A DNA stretch of 64,000 bases from positions 1,116,001 to 1,180,000 of the forward strand of contig JACKHM010000003.1 in assembly GCA_020638995.1 (NCBI GenBank). The letters are read 5' to 3'. The notes under the pieces were generated by a model. It saw only the letters and a program-made list of their open reading frames with translations, did no database searches and was not told the origin of the DNA. Shown one piece after another: positions 1 to 8,688 of this stretch (positions are counted from its first letter, which is position 1; each line of letters starts with the position of its first letter). The translations under genes and the position numbers were made by a program. This DNA comes from Planctomycetaceae bacterium (GTDB taxonomy: Bacteria > Planctomycetota > Planctomycetia > Pirellulales > Pirellulaceae).

Positions 1-106
1 TCAACTGCTCGATGAATGCATCGCAACCGACCAAACATTTTGCAAGCTCGTAACGGATCTGCTCAAAAGTAGACTGAAGGAGCTCGAATCCCGGTTGCGT
101 AGCCAT
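1..106 (-). CDS. MoxR-like AAA+ ATPase, N-terminal fragment cut by the window edge
   Basis: Reading the minus strand from an ATG at 106 gives 35 residues (MATQPGFELLQSTFEQIRYE, then LAKCLVGCDAFIEQL) that run off the window. This resembles the N-terminal helix of MoxR ATPases, where a segment of the type 'vrxEixkvlvGqdxvie' precedes the Walker A loop. Members of that family remodel or activate partner proteins, often with von Willebrand A proteins. Only the first helix is visible: no Walker motif is inside the window, so the family call rests on the 'ELAK-LVG-DAFIEQL' pattern. It is co-directional with the RsbW-like gene downstream (207-668). Confidence 0.55.
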   Translation of the reverse strand, partial: MATQPGFELLQSTFEQIRYELAKCLVGCDAFIEQL

Positions 107-206
107 TGAGAAGCAGCCTAGCGTTTCGTGCGGTCAGTGGTGTGACGATCAGCGAGTGCATCACCAGACCCTCAAGATCGGTCTCGGAAGCAATGAGAAC
201 GAGGAA

Positions 207-668
207 TTAAAGGTATTCGTCGTCGTCATCATCGTCGTCTTCAGGAGGAGGCGCATCGAGGTCTTTCTCCATAAAGACACGATTTCCCTTCTCGTTGTAC
301 TCGACGGTGGTCATGAATGTCTTCATGAGCATCAATCCGCGACCAGACGGCAGTTCAAGATTCTCTTCGAGTGTCGGATCGGGCACGTCATTCGGATCGA
401 AACCATCGCCCTCGTCTTCGATTACGATTTGCAAGATCTTTGCCGTAAAACGAAACTCGACCGTAACGTACTTCTCGGGGTCGCGTTGGTTGCCGTGTTT
501 AATGGCGTTCATCAACGCTTCTTCTACGGCTAAGTGGATTCCGAAGGTATGCTCTTCACCCCAGCCATTGTCACCGAGACTAGTGAGAATCTCATCAAGA
601 ATTTGACGAGCATCACCCGTGTCACTGGGCGTCTTCCATTCCTTTGAGCAAATCCAATCGTGTGACAT
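207..668 (-). CDS. RsbW/SpoIIAB-like serine kinase (HATPase_c_2, GHKL fold)
   Basis: This 153-residue single-domain ATPase is of the type that acts as an anti-sigma factor and serine kinase in partner switching, phosphorylating a STAS antagonist. The N box is visible as EEALMNAIKHGN (residues 49-60), the G1 box as DEGDGFDP and the G2 box as GRGLMLM. The length fits the family apart from a run of seven aspartates near the C terminus, which is an unusual polyacidic tail. A plausible substrate, the STAS protein at 893-1246, and an activating phosphatase, 2153-3349, lie just upstream on the same strand. No sigma factor is present in the window, so the output target is unknown. Confidence 0.85.
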   Translation of the reverse strand: MSHDWICSKEWKTPSDTGDARQILDEILTSLGDNGWGEEHTFGIHLAVEEALMNAIKHGNQRDPEKYVTVEFRFTAKILQIVIEDEGDGFDPNDVPDPTLEENLELPSGRGLMLMKTFMTTVEYNEKGNRVFMEKDLDAPPPEDDDDDDDEYL

Positions 669-892
669 CAGTTTAATGCAACGCTTGTATCGCGATACTC
701 TCCAAGATTGGCTCGCCCGCCACGCCCGGTGACCGGTAGTCCGCTAGACCGCGGGATGAAAGGCTCGACAAGTGAAGACCATTACTACGTTAGATCGACG
801 CTTTATGTCCCAGTCCACGAGGCATACCTACTTGTAACAGATTCCCAGTGAAATGACACCCACACGCTTAGGGGATCGATAGCACCGCAACG

Positions 893-1246
893 CTAGAATG
901 CCTCCAAGCCATCTTGTTCGGAATTAGTAAGATTGAACAGTTGATCAAGTCGAGTAATCGCGAAAACTTCTTTGATTTCCTGACGCAGTTCGCACAACAC
1001 CAACTTACCGCCGCTCGATTTGACCTTCTTATCTAAAATAATCAGCTTGTTCAGCGCCGCGCTCGATAGGAATTCGACGCCCGTAAAATTCAGTAACAAC
1101 TTTTTGATCTTGTCGGTTTCGACTAATGCAAACAGCTCGTCGCCGAGCTCTTCGATATTTGAAGCGTCGAGAATTCGTCGGTCGACAAACCGAACCACGG
1201 AAACTCCGCTTTTTTGCGAAACATCTAGTCGGTGATGACTGGCCAT
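893..1246 (-). CDS. STAS-domain anti-anti-sigma factor (RsbV/SpoIIAA-like)
   Basis: A single STAS domain of 117 residues fills the protein. The conserved loop that carries the phosphorylatable serine reads GVEFLSSAALNKLI (residues 56-69). The second serine, Ser62, sits where SpoIIAA/RsbV are phosphorylated, and Ser61 replaces the usual aspartate. In the family, the unphosphorylated form binds the kinase/anti-sigma factor and frees its target. The gene lies 224 bp upstream of the RsbW-like gene on the same strand, so the two probably form one signalling unit, although the gap leaves room for separate promoters. Confidence 0.85.
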   Translation of the reverse strand: MASHHRLDVSQKSGVSVVRFVDRRILDASNIEELGDELFALVETDKIKKLLLNFTGVEFLSSAALNKLIILDKKVKSSGGKLVLCELRQEIKEVFAITRLDQLFNLTNSEQDGLEAF

Positions 1247-1555
1247 ATGGCTATCCCTAACGCATCGCGTCCTGAGTGGAAGGAATTGAATTCCAACGTC
1301 GCGGAGTCCATGATATTCCTCCCTTACGCGATGTCAACCAAGTGCACAGGGAGGACAAGCGAGCTTTGCGATTTCGATCTGGCACCGCGAGTTCGAACTT
1401 GGGCGGAACCGCCGCAGTCCGGCCGCAATCGCCCAGGCTTGCCGTAAAGCCACAGCTTCACTTGAATTCTTTCACTGCATCGATCCAATTGCGATCCGGA
1501 GACTATCGCGTCGCCCGGCTGAAAATGAGCAAGTTTTTTAGTATGGTATCTGCCT
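1247..1555. other. intergenic region, divergent promoters
   Basis: These 309 bases separate the STAS gene (minus) from the HAD gene (plus). Short open frames exist on both strands but none has a recognisable domain or a good ribosome binding site. The region presumably holds the two divergent promoters. I see no clear sigma-70 hexamers or hairpins. Confidence 0.5.
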
Positions 1556-2125
1556 ATGAGCATCCAAGCATTGATCTTCGACTGTGACGGCACCCTTACC
1601 GATTCGATGTATGCCCATTACGTTGCTTGGCGAGATGTGCTAGTTGCTTATGGCATGGAGCTGAACGAACAACAGTTCTACCGGCACTCTGGCACACCTT
1701 CCCGCCGAGTGATTCCCATGCTGGCGGCCGAACAGGGCATCAAACTGGATTTTGACCGGGCGAATGAGGCCAAAGAAAGGGCTTTTTTGGAATCGATCCA
1801 TTTGCTCAAGCCAATCGAGCCTGTGGTACGCATTGCTGAGAGTCATCGCGGACAGCTGAAGATGGCGGTCGCGAGCGGCGGTGTCCGCGAACTCGTTCAT
1901 CGGCAGCTTCGACACATTGAAATCTTCGATTGGTTCGAAACGATCGTCACCGCTGAGGATACAGAACTTCATAAGCCGGACCCGGACGTCTTTCTGGAGG
2001 CGGCACGCCGACTGGGTGTTCCTCCTTCGGCGTGTCGCGTCTATGAAGACGGCGAGGCCGGCATCGAAGCGGCTCGCCGCGCGGGGATGGAGTTTGTCGA
2101 TATCCGAGAAATGGCCGGAGTCTGA
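1556..2125 (+). CDS. HAD-superfamily phosphatase (beta-phosphoglucomutase-like subfamily)
   Basis: This 189-residue cytosolic hydrolase has all four HAD motifs in order. Motif I is DCDGTLTDS near residue 9, with the nucleophile Asp and the acid/base Asp two residues later. Motif II is the serine in VASGG, motif III is the lysine in HKPDPDVF, and motif IV is EDGEAGIEAA. The cap is helical, as in beta-phosphoglucomutase and phosphoglycolate phosphatase relatives. The substrate cannot be read from sequence: sugar phosphates are typical of the subfamily. It is transcribed toward the SpoIIE-type gene with a 27 bp convergent gap. Confidence 0.85.
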   Translation: MSIQALIFDCDGTLTDSMYAHYVAWRDVLVAYGMELNEQQFYRHSGTPSRRVIPMLAAEQGIKLDFDRANEAKERAFLESIHLLKPIEPVVRIAESHRGQLKMAVASGGVRELVHRQLRHIEIFDWFETIVTAEDTELHKPDPDVFLEAARRLGVPPSACRVYEDGEAGIEAARRAGMEFVDIREMAGV

Positions 2126-2152
2126 GCAACCTCCTGGCGTGTCCGCCAAAAA

Positions 2153-3349
2153 TCACACCTTTCGACGCTCGAGCAACACGACCGACGTATCGTCGTGCCG
2201 ACCGCTTCCTTGCGTCGCTGCATTCGAGTCGTCAAACAGCTTTTGTAATGCTTCAGCGAGGGGCAATTTGCTGCTCTCTTGCAGCGACTTCATGATCCCG
2301 GCGATGCCGAACTGGTCGTGCTCCATGTCGCCATCAGCCGGAAATGCTTCGTCCAATCCATCGGTAAAGATTAGCAGGCGTGAATTCTCCGGGATTTCAC
2401 TGACCACTTCCTCGTATTCCCAGTCCTCGTCGATCGCGAGCGGCAAGCCACCTTCCTGTTCGCCGCCAAGTTCCCGGCATTCGTTCGTCTCAAGGTCTAA
2501 AAGGATTGGCATCGGGGCACCCGCAGCCGTCCACTTCAGACGGTGATTCGCCAAATCGACTGTCGAGTAAAGCAGCGTAATGAAACCGCCCTCATCCTGA
2601 ACAATGTCACTCGTACACAGTCGGCGGTTGACTTCGGACACAAAGTCAGCGGTGTTCGGATATCGCTGATCACGGATCATCCGGATAAAGGTGTGCATCG
2701 TCATAATCGACATGCATGCCTTCACACCGTGGCCGGAGGCGTCTCCGACGAGCAATATCAACTCGGTGTCGTTCAGGTTAAACGCATCATAATAGTCGCC
2801 CCCAGCCATGATGACCGGATTGGCGCCTGACACACGAATTTGGGACGGCTCATATCGGCCAACGACCTCGTAGCCGACTGGAGCGGGAAGATCTTTCGGG
2901 ATTACGGACTCCTGCAGACGTCGCACGGAATCCACCTCTTCGGTTAACCGTTCGGCGAGCATCCTCGAACGTTGGGCGATAACCGCAGCTTGTGCTGCTT
3001 CGATCATGGAGGGCAAAAGGAATATGTAGTCGCCTTCGGGATCTCTCATCAAATGAGAGTGTAGGCCATTGGAGATAAACTTCGCCAAATTCGTGAATTC
3101 GCCCTGCTTCCACACGCCGATCGTCGGAATATTGGCCTGCGCCTCTTGAACCTGCAGAAACAAGTCGAGAGCCACTTCTTCATTGGGGAAATTCGTTGCC
3201 ATCAGGACAACATCCCACTTCTTTTCCGTCGCAAGCCTGAGAAACTCAGACCCTTCGGTCGTGATTTCAATCTCGACTTCATCGACATCAAGAATGAGGC
3301 TTAATGTTTCGGCTTCGATCTCGTCGTCCCAGCCTACGAGCACGCGCAT
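2153..3349 (-). CDS. SpoIIE/RsbU-type PP2C phosphatase with a degenerate receiver domain
   Basis: This 398-residue two-domain regulator has a response-regulator-like fold at residues 1-120 and a PPM phosphatase domain at about 150-395. Phosphatase metal motifs are visible: GGDYYDAF (Asp186, Asp189), VGDASGHG (Asp204), FTDGLDEA and RHDDTSVV. In the receiver half the acidic pair (Asp8-Asp9) is kept, but the phosphoacceptor position in WDVVLMATNFP is Ala51, with the downstream proline retained. Phosphorelay control is therefore unlikely, and the domain may be a binding sensor instead. By family knowledge it should dephosphorylate a STAS protein such as 893-1246. Confidence 0.88.
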   Translation of the reverse strand: MRVLVGWDDEIEAETLSLILDVDEVEIEITTEGSEFLRLATEKKWDVVLMATNFPNEEVALDLFLQVQEAQANIPTIGVWKQGEFTNLAKFISNGLHSHLMRDPEGDYIFLLPSMIEAAQAAVIAQRSRMLAERLTEEVDSVRRLQESVIPKDLPAPVGYEVVGRYEPSQIRVSGANPVIMAGGDYYDAFNLNDTELILLVGDASGHGVKACMSIMTMHTFIRMIRDQRYPNTADFVSEVNRRLCTSDIVQDEGGFITLLYSTVDLANHRLKWTAAGAPMPILLDLETNECRELGGEQEGGLPLAIDEDWEYEEVVSEIPENSRLLIFTDGLDEAFPADGDMEHDQFGIAGIMKSLQESSKLPLAEALQKLFDDSNAATQGSGRHDDTSVVLLERRKV

Positions 3350-3506
3350 CGTGGATGATCCTGCTTGAAAAGATTCGTGCGTTCCAAAGACACCCGAACG
3401 GTGTCCGTGCCATCATAAACGAATCTGCGACCGATTGCACGGGGCCGATCTCGCTAGAAACGGGGGCATTTTTATAGAGTTCTGGTCCTCCACCAAATCC
3501 AATCGA

Positions 3507-4367
3507 TTAGGCAGGGTTTTCCGACTCCGCCGAGTGTCTAAGTCGCAGATTTAGCAGTTCCACTGCGATCGCGAAGGCCATCGCAAAGTAGATATAGCCC
3601 TTGTTGAAGTGAGTACCGATCCCCTCGGCAACCAGCATGACACCTATCAGAATCAAAAATGATAGTGCCAACATTTTTAGCGTCGGGTGGCTGGCGACAA
3701 ACTTGCTCACGGGCTCCGCGAAAACCATCATCACACCCACGGCCAAAACAATCGCCGCGATCATGACGCTAAGGCCCTTGAGATAGCCTTCACCCTCTGC
3801 CTCGACCATTCCCACCGCGGTAATCACAGAGTCGATCGAAAAGACGATGTCCATTCCCGTGATCGTTGCAATCGCAGAGCCAAAAGTCGCGACTGCGCCG
3901 CTGGAAGTGTGCTCGCTGCCACCGTGAAACGCTTCGTGGATCTCACGGACGCTGCTTTGGATGAGAAATAGACCGCCAGCCAACAGGATAATGTCTTTCC
4001 AAGATACGCCAGCCATCTCCTCTATCGTATGAATCCACGTTGTCAGACGGAAACGCTGCTGGTTCGTTTCGTGACCGTATTCTGTCGGTAGTGCCGCGAG
4101 TTGAGCCTCGGCTTCGGCGATCCATTCGGCCTTGGGGAAGCCGATTTCGGACAAGTCGTAAAACGGTTCGTCAGCTTGAAGAATCAGCGAAAGCGTAAAA
4201 AGCAACGCTATTCGCATGAGCATAGCGACAAACAGACCGATCTTACGGGCCTTGGGCTGTTGGTCGGCGGGCAGCCGACTAGTTACAATTGCGATAAAAA
4301 CGATGTTGTCAATGCCAAGAACGATCTCCATCGCGGCAAGGGCAATCAAAGCGATCAGGAGTTCCAT
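3507..4367 (-). CDS. TerC/YkoY-family integral membrane protein
   Basis: About seven hydrophobic segments and the family hallmark EIVLGIDNIVFIAIV near the N terminus identify a TerC-family protein. A second acidic intramembrane motif, GMDIVFSIDSVITAVG, lies in the C-terminal half. The family is linked to metal-ion (often manganese) handling and to tellurite resistance loci; the substrate here is not known. The ATG at 4367 is chosen over an upstream in-frame TTG at 4382 because GAAGG lies at the right distance. The loop between the third and fourth helices (residues about 70-115) is longer than in short TerC proteins. The product is 286 residues. Confidence 0.82.
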   Translation of the reverse strand: MELLIALIALAAMEIVLGIDNIVFIAIVTSRLPADQQPKARKIGLFVAMLMRIALLFTLSLILQADEPFYDLSEIGFPKAEWIAEAEAQLAALPTEYGHETNQQRFRLTTWIHTIEEMAGVSWKDIILLAGGLFLIQSSVREIHEAFHGGSEHTSSGAVATFGSAIATITGMDIVFSIDSVITAVGMVEAEGEGYLKGLSVMIAAIVLAVGVMMVFAEPVSKFVASHPTLKMLALSFLILIGVMLVAEGIGTHFNKGYIYFAMAFAIAVELLNLRLRHSAESENPA

Positions 4368-4515
4368 TACTTGAACCTTCAAGTCTCTTGGTTTCGGTCA
4401 ATCCGGTCGCACCCGGGGTGTGGCACCGTTTTCCAACACAGGCACGTTGATAAACGCACTTCATGGAAATGTAAAGCCTGCCTTTACCGAACTCGATATC
4501 ACCGCCCGACGCGGA

Positions 4516-5922
4516 TTAATCTTGTTCGCCCCACACTTTGGGAACGCGAAAGCCTGCTGGCGCCTGATTCGGTGGGATGTTCGCGGAAACCGCCGCTTCG
4601 CTTAACCGGCCGAGTTGTTGTTGGAGTCGCTTGAAGATCTCTGGCTCTTGCTGGCGGAGATCTTGCTTTTCAGAGATGTCTTGGCGAATGTTGAACAACT
4701 CCCAAGTCTCGTTCTCGGCAGCGGACGTGGCATTCGCGCTGATGCTGCCATTGTGAATCAGCTTCCAATCGCCAACGCGAATCGCGCCGTGGAATGGCGT
4801 GACGTTGTGCAAAATGTACTCATGGGGTGAAGGCTTGCCCTCGGCAATAGTCGCCCAGGCGTTGCGACCGTCGAGCGGTCTTTTCTGATTGACTTCAATA
4901 CCAGCGAGGCTCAGTACCGTTGGGTATATGTCGACAATATGTAGAGCTTCGTTGGTGTGCTTGCTCGGCGTTAGCACACCGTCCCACACGGCGATGGCCG
5001 GGACTCGTACGCCGCCTTCGTACAATGAGCCTTTGCCATCTCGCAACTCTCGATTTGATCCCAAGCTTGGAATCCCACCGTTGTCCGAGCAGAAAAAGAT
5101 CAGCGTTCGTTCGGCGGGGAAATCGTGCTGCTTCAGCGCAGACACGATTGTGCCGACTGCCTGGTCCATTCGATCCACCATCGCGGCGTAAACCCGACGT
5201 TGCTGATTCTTCATGCCTTTGTACTTTGCAATCGTTTCGTCCGGGGCTTGTAGCGGAGTGTGCGGAGCGTTAAACGGAACGTAGAGAAAGAGCGGCTTGC
5301 TCTTGTCATGTGTAGCCAGCACATGAGCGGCCTCACGGCCGAGAAGGTCCGTTGTGTAGCCCTGCTCGTAGACGGCCTTGTCATTACGATGCCAATCGTG
5401 ACCACCGTCGCGTTCATGTGTGAAGTAGTCAAGTGCGCCGTTGTAGTGCCCGTACTGATGTAAGAAGCCGCGCCGGGTTGGCAAATACGCGGGAGCAATG
5501 TGGCCCAGGTGCCATTTTCCGCAGATCGCTGTCACATATCCTGCGTCGCAAAGCGCGGTTGTAAGCATTTGCTCGTCGAGCGGCAAACCATGTTCGGCCC
5601 ACGGTCGAACGACTCCGCATTGCAATCCGTAACGAATTGGATAGCGGCCCGTCATCAAACTCGCACGCGTCGGAGAGCAAACGGGTTGGACGTAGAACTG
5701 ATCGAGATGCACTCCCCGCTCGGCGAGTCGATCGATGTTAGGCGTTTCGATATTGCTGCCGTGATAGCCAACATCGCCCCAGCCGAGGTCATCAGCCATG
5801 ATGAAAATGACGTTGGGTCGAGCTATGTAGTTGTCCGCCAGTGCCGCGAAGTCGACGGTCGCGTGGATGACTGCGAGTAGGAAAAGACACATGATTGATC
5901 GTGACAAGTTCTGAACGGTCAT
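4516..5922 (-). CDS. periplasmic sulfatase (formylglycine, Cys type)
   Basis: This 468-residue secreted sulfatase hydrolyses a sulfate ester by family inference; the substrate is unknown. The ATG at 5922 is preferred because it places a signal peptide (MTVQNLSRSIMCLFLLAVIH) directly before the mature start; the open frame extends further upstream without family similarity. Metal-binding PNVIFIMADDLGWGD follows at residues 36-50, and the sulfatase signature CSPTRASLMTGRYP carries Cys82, which a maturase would convert to formylglycine. Later landmarks are GKWHLGH and FCSDNGG. It is 100 bp downstream of a second sulfatase on the same strand, probably in one operon. Confidence 0.92.
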   Translation of the reverse strand: MTVQNLSRSIMCLFLLAVIHATVDFAALADNYIARPNVIFIMADDLGWGDVGYHGSNIETPNIDRLAERGVHLDQFYVQPVCSPTRASLMTGRYPIRYGLQCGVVRPWAEHGLPLDEQMLTTALCDAGYVTAICGKWHLGHIAPAYLPTRRGFLHQYGHYNGALDYFTHERDGGHDWHRNDKAVYEQGYTTDLLGREAAHVLATHDKSKPLFLYVPFNAPHTPLQAPDETIAKYKGMKNQQRRVYAAMVDRMDQAVGTIVSALKQHDFPAERTLIFFCSDNGGIPSLGSNRELRDGKGSLYEGGVRVPAIAVWDGVLTPSKHTNEALHIVDIYPTVLSLAGIEVNQKRPLDGRNAWATIAEGKPSPHEYILHNVTPFHGAIRVGDWKLIHNGSISANATSAAENETWELFNIRQDISEKQDLRQQEPEIFKRLQQQLGRLSEAAVSANIPPNQAPAGFRVPKVWGEQD

Positions 5923-6022
5923 TTTGTGAAGGCTTTCGATGGAGCGTGAGCAGCCTGATCGAGTCGGGAAACACTCTCGCGTGACGTCGTGGTTCTTGGA
6001 TCTTATAAAAGGAGACGAAAAG

Positions 6023-7609
6023 CTACTTCGCCCTCTTTCCTTGACGTTTTGGCAAGCCGTTCGTTGAAACATTGCACCGATCCGCCCATGCCAGCCACTG
6101 TGCTTCGAGCTCCTTCGCAAGTCTTCTACGTGTGCCTGCCAAATCGCGGCTCTCAGTGCGATCTGCCTTCATGTCGTACAGTTCCCATTTTCCTTTGCCG
6201 CCCAGACGAACCAGCTTCCAGTCGCCGCGTCGGATGGCCGCATTTCCTTCGTGTTCCCAATACAACGCGTCGCGGTTGAGTGGTTGATTTGCAAAGGCTG
6301 GGACAAGGCTTCGTCCTTCCATCGGAAGGATTTCCGAACCGCGGCTCGTCGTCGGGTATTCAGTACCGGCGACGTCCACCAAGGTCGCCATGATATCAAT
6401 GACGTGGGCCGGCTGATCTCGCCATTCTCCTTGTGCGGAAATCCCCTTCGGCCAATGAGCAATTAGTGGTGTCGCGATACCGCCTTCGTGGTTGTAGTGT
6501 TTGAATTTCCGAAATGGCGTGTCCTGCATCCACGCCCACGACTCGCCACAGAACCAATTGGATTCCGCCGTCGTTGGGTCACCCACGCTCTTTCCTTGTG
6601 GCCCACTTTCGGCGCAGCCACCGTTATCGCTCATAAACAGAAGAAGCGTGTTCTCGAACACACCGCGTTTCTTCAGTCCTTCAACCAAAGTTCCGATCGA
6701 GCGATCCATGCGATACACGCACGCCGCGTAGGCTGCCATCAAATGATCGAAGCGATCTTTGTCTTTCTCGGCGAGACGGTCCCACTCGGCAACCTTTTCG
6801 GGTCGAGACGCAGGCTGCCAACTCGATTCAATCAGACCAAGTTCCAGTTGACGCCTGTGCCGCTCGGCGCTCAACTTGTCCCACCCAGCCTTGTATTTTC
6901 CGCGAAACATGGCGATGTCATCCGCATCGGCTTGCAGCGGAAAATGCGGTGCGTTGTGTGCCAGATACCAAAAAAACGGTTTGTCGGCCTTGATCGCTTC
7001 GTCAACGAACGCCAAACCCTGCTCCGTCCAGGCGTCGGTCGAATACCAATCGTCGGGAAGGGGCTTTTGCGGCGAATGAAGAACTTCGTTGTTCAGCAGA
7101 ATCGATCGGCCTGGTTTGACTTGGAAGTAGAATCCGCCGCCCTCGGGCACTCCATAGAACCGGTCAAAGCCCCGGGCGATCGGCAACATTGATGATGCTT
7201 TATGGCCGACGTGCCACTTTCCCGTGACCGCGGCGAGATACCCGGCCCCGCTCGCGATATTGCCGAGCGTGACGCAGTGGTCATTCAGGTAGCCCTGATA
7301 CCCGGGAACTTTATAATCGTCAGTCATGTGGCCGACTCCCGCTTGATGCGAATACAAGCCGGTTAATAAGGAGGCTCGCGTCGGACAACAGCGGCCTGTG
7401 TTATAGAATTGCCGAAACCGCAAACCGTTTGCGGCAAGAGCGTCCAGATTTGGAGTTGGGATTTCGCTTCCGTAACAACCGATATCAGAGAAGCCCATGT
7501 CGTCAACTAATATGACAACAACATTAGGACGTTCTGCTGCTGGCAAGGTGCTTCCGAGAGCACTCTGGAGAACAGCGAACGTGAGCAGCGTGGCAACAAT
7601 TCGAGTCAT
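6023..7609 (-). CDS. arylsulfatase-like periplasmic sulfatase
   Basis: A signal peptide (about residues 1-24) is followed by RPNVVVILVDDMGFSDIGCYG and the active-site motif CCPTRASLLTG, in which Cys74 is the predicted formylglycine precursor. GKWHVGHK and FMSDNGG supply the remaining metal and sulfate ligands. At 528 residues it is of normal length for the arylsulfatase A-like group. Planctomycetes carry many such enzymes for desulfating algal polysaccharides, so that role is inferred here. It is the upstream member of a sulfatase pair. No maturase gene lies nearby. Confidence 0.92.
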   Translation of the reverse strand: MTRIVATLLTFAVLQSALGSTLPAAERPNVVVILVDDMGFSDIGCYGSEIPTPNLDALAANGLRFRQFYNTGRCCPTRASLLTGLYSHQAGVGHMTDDYKVPGYQGYLNDHCVTLGNIASGAGYLAAVTGKWHVGHKASSMLPIARGFDRFYGVPEGGGFYFQVKPGRSILLNNEVLHSPQKPLPDDWYSTDAWTEQGLAFVDEAIKADKPFFWYLAHNAPHFPLQADADDIAMFRGKYKAGWDKLSAERHRRQLELGLIESSWQPASRPEKVAEWDRLAEKDKDRFDHLMAAYAACVYRMDRSIGTLVEGLKKRGVFENTLLLFMSDNGGCAESGPQGKSVGDPTTAESNWFCGESWAWMQDTPFRKFKHYNHEGGIATPLIAHWPKGISAQGEWRDQPAHVIDIMATLVDVAGTEYPTTSRGSEILPMEGRSLVPAFANQPLNRDALYWEHEGNAAIRRGDWKLVRLGGKGKWELYDMKADRTESRDLAGTRRRLAKELEAQWLAWADRCNVSTNGLPKRQGKRAK

Positions 7610-7933
7610 AGGTTTTCGACTCCACGACTTTCCGACGTGACTTTCAGCTGACAGAACTCACAGCAGTATAATCACTGGCCACGCAAGCGATACTCAGCTT
7701 CGCGAATCGCCAACTTTGTGCGTTGGCGAATCTATCACGACATGTTGAACGTCACCACGCCATGACTGAACAGGCCGCGGGCTGCCGTTCCAGTAGATGG
7801 TGAAACCGGTCGGGTTGCCGATTCCCAACCCGCCTGATTGGCCAGCGTCAGCGGCGAGCAGTGATAGGCAAAACACTGTTGCGACGGGTCCATCCAGGGA
7901 AGAAACAGGGGAAGGTCCAGTTAATAACACAAA

Positions 7934-7958
7934 GTAGCCGTCACGCTCCGCCGTGACG
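7934..7958. repeat. short palindromic dispersed repeat, copy 1
   Basis: GTAGCCGTCACGCTCCGCCG followed by TGACG contains a perfect 7 bp stem, CGTCACG (7939-7945) and CGTGACG (7952-7958), around a CTCCGC loop. Closely related sequences occur at 8081 and inside the inverted repeat near 16735, so this is a dispersed REP-like unit. Confidence 0.65.
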
Positions 7959-8080
7959 CGTCTTCGACCACCGAAGTGTAAAGTAAATACAACGTCCGCT
8001 CGCGATTCCAACTCCGCACACAGGGCCACATCTCGGCGGAGCGAGATGGCCACATTAAAACTCGCCGACCGTGTGCTTCG

Positions 8081-8105
8081 GTAGCCGCCACGCTCCGCTG
8101 TGACG
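8081..8105. repeat. short palindromic dispersed repeat, copy 2
   Basis: GTAGCCGCCACGCTCCGCTG followed by TGACG matches copy 1 at 22 of 25 positions and lies in the same orientation, about 150 bp downstream. The palindrome is weakened by substitution of one arm. Confidence 0.65.
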
Positions 8106-8261
8106 AGCCCACTGGAATGTTTGTCAATGACACTGTCGTGATCTTGGAGGACGGAACCGCCGAATATCGAAGGGAAGGAACAGGGACGAGTTCAGTTAAA
8201 GGAACCGTAAACTGGACCCGTCCGACCCGTCCCCGTTTCTTCGCCCTGGACAGTGACGCGG

Positions 8262-8622
8262 GCAAAGAGTGGCTGGATCAGCGTTGCCATCAACTCAAGC
8301 AAGAAGGCGGCGCGGCGGTGCTGGCCTCGCTGGTGTCGCTCGACATGACGGATCATCGTGAGTCCGTCCGCGAAACACACCGCCGCGAGACGAATTACTT
8401 CCGCAATCACCAGCACAAGATGGACCCGCGTTATCTGGCGGCGGGCTGCACATCGGTTCGGGGCCGGTGGAGAGCGCCTGCAAGACGGTGGTCAGCAACC
8501 GTCTGTGCGGCAGTGGCATGCGTTGGGGCTCACCCGGCAGCGACGCCGTCTGCCACTTGCGATCCCTCTTCCTCAGCGAGCGTTCCCAGTGGGATTCCTT
8601 CTGGCACGACCACCCCAACTAA
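8262..8622 (+). pseudogene. ISKra4-family transposase, C-terminal remnant
   Basis: Translation gives EWLDQRCHQLKQEGGAAVLA and later NYFRNHQHKMD-PRYLAAG. After a single-base frame break near 8445 it continues as LHIGSGPVESACKTVVSNRL, GMRWGSPGSDAVCHLRSLF and SQWDSFWHDHPN, ending at the TAA at 8620-8622. These are typical C-terminal landmarks of ISKra4 transposases, including the 'GSGPVESACK' block with the catalytic glutamate. The N-terminal two thirds are missing, so the gene is dead. The stop codon lies inside the 8 bp target duplication of the IS1595-family element that follows, so that element inserted at the very end of this gene. Confidence 0.82.
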
Positions 8623-8623
8623 A
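8616..8623. repeat. 8 bp target-site duplication, left copy
   Basis: CAACTAAA directly abuts the left terminal inverted repeat at 8624 and is repeated exactly at 12314-12321, just outside the right one. Eight-base duplications are characteristic of IS1595-family insertions. Confidence 0.9.
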
Positions 8624-8648
8624 GGTAAAGACTAACTTGACTCATCAA
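8624..8648. repeat. left terminal inverted repeat of the IS1595-family element
   Basis: The sequence begins GGTAAAGACTAACTTGACTC and ends ATCAA. Its exact reverse complement is at 12289-12313. Similarity stops abruptly on the inner side and, apart from the direct repeat, on the outer side. Confidence 0.92.
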
Positions 8649-8688
8649 AGCCGCGCGGTAGGTTTCGGCGGTGCCTAAGAAGCGGGCA

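Larger units (their letters stand above)
7610..8261. other. non-coding, repeat-rich flank of the mobile island
   Basis: No convincing gene is present. The stretch holds two copies of a short palindromic repeat (7934 and 8081). It also holds degraded near-repeats of the type 'acagggga-ggtccagtta' at about 7890 and 8185, the latter with an inverted partner near 8225. It reads like an accumulation of small repeat elements next to a broken transposase. Open frames crossing it show no domain and no plausible start. Confidence 0.5.

Noticed and set aside
1324..1593. 89-codon minus-strand frame overlapping the HAD gene start
   Set aside because: No domain, no ribosome binding site, and it overlaps the well-supported plus-strand gene.
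7694..8053. 119-codon minus-strand frame
   Set aside because: It crosses a palindromic repeat copy and repeat debris, and the translation has no recognisable fold or start signal.
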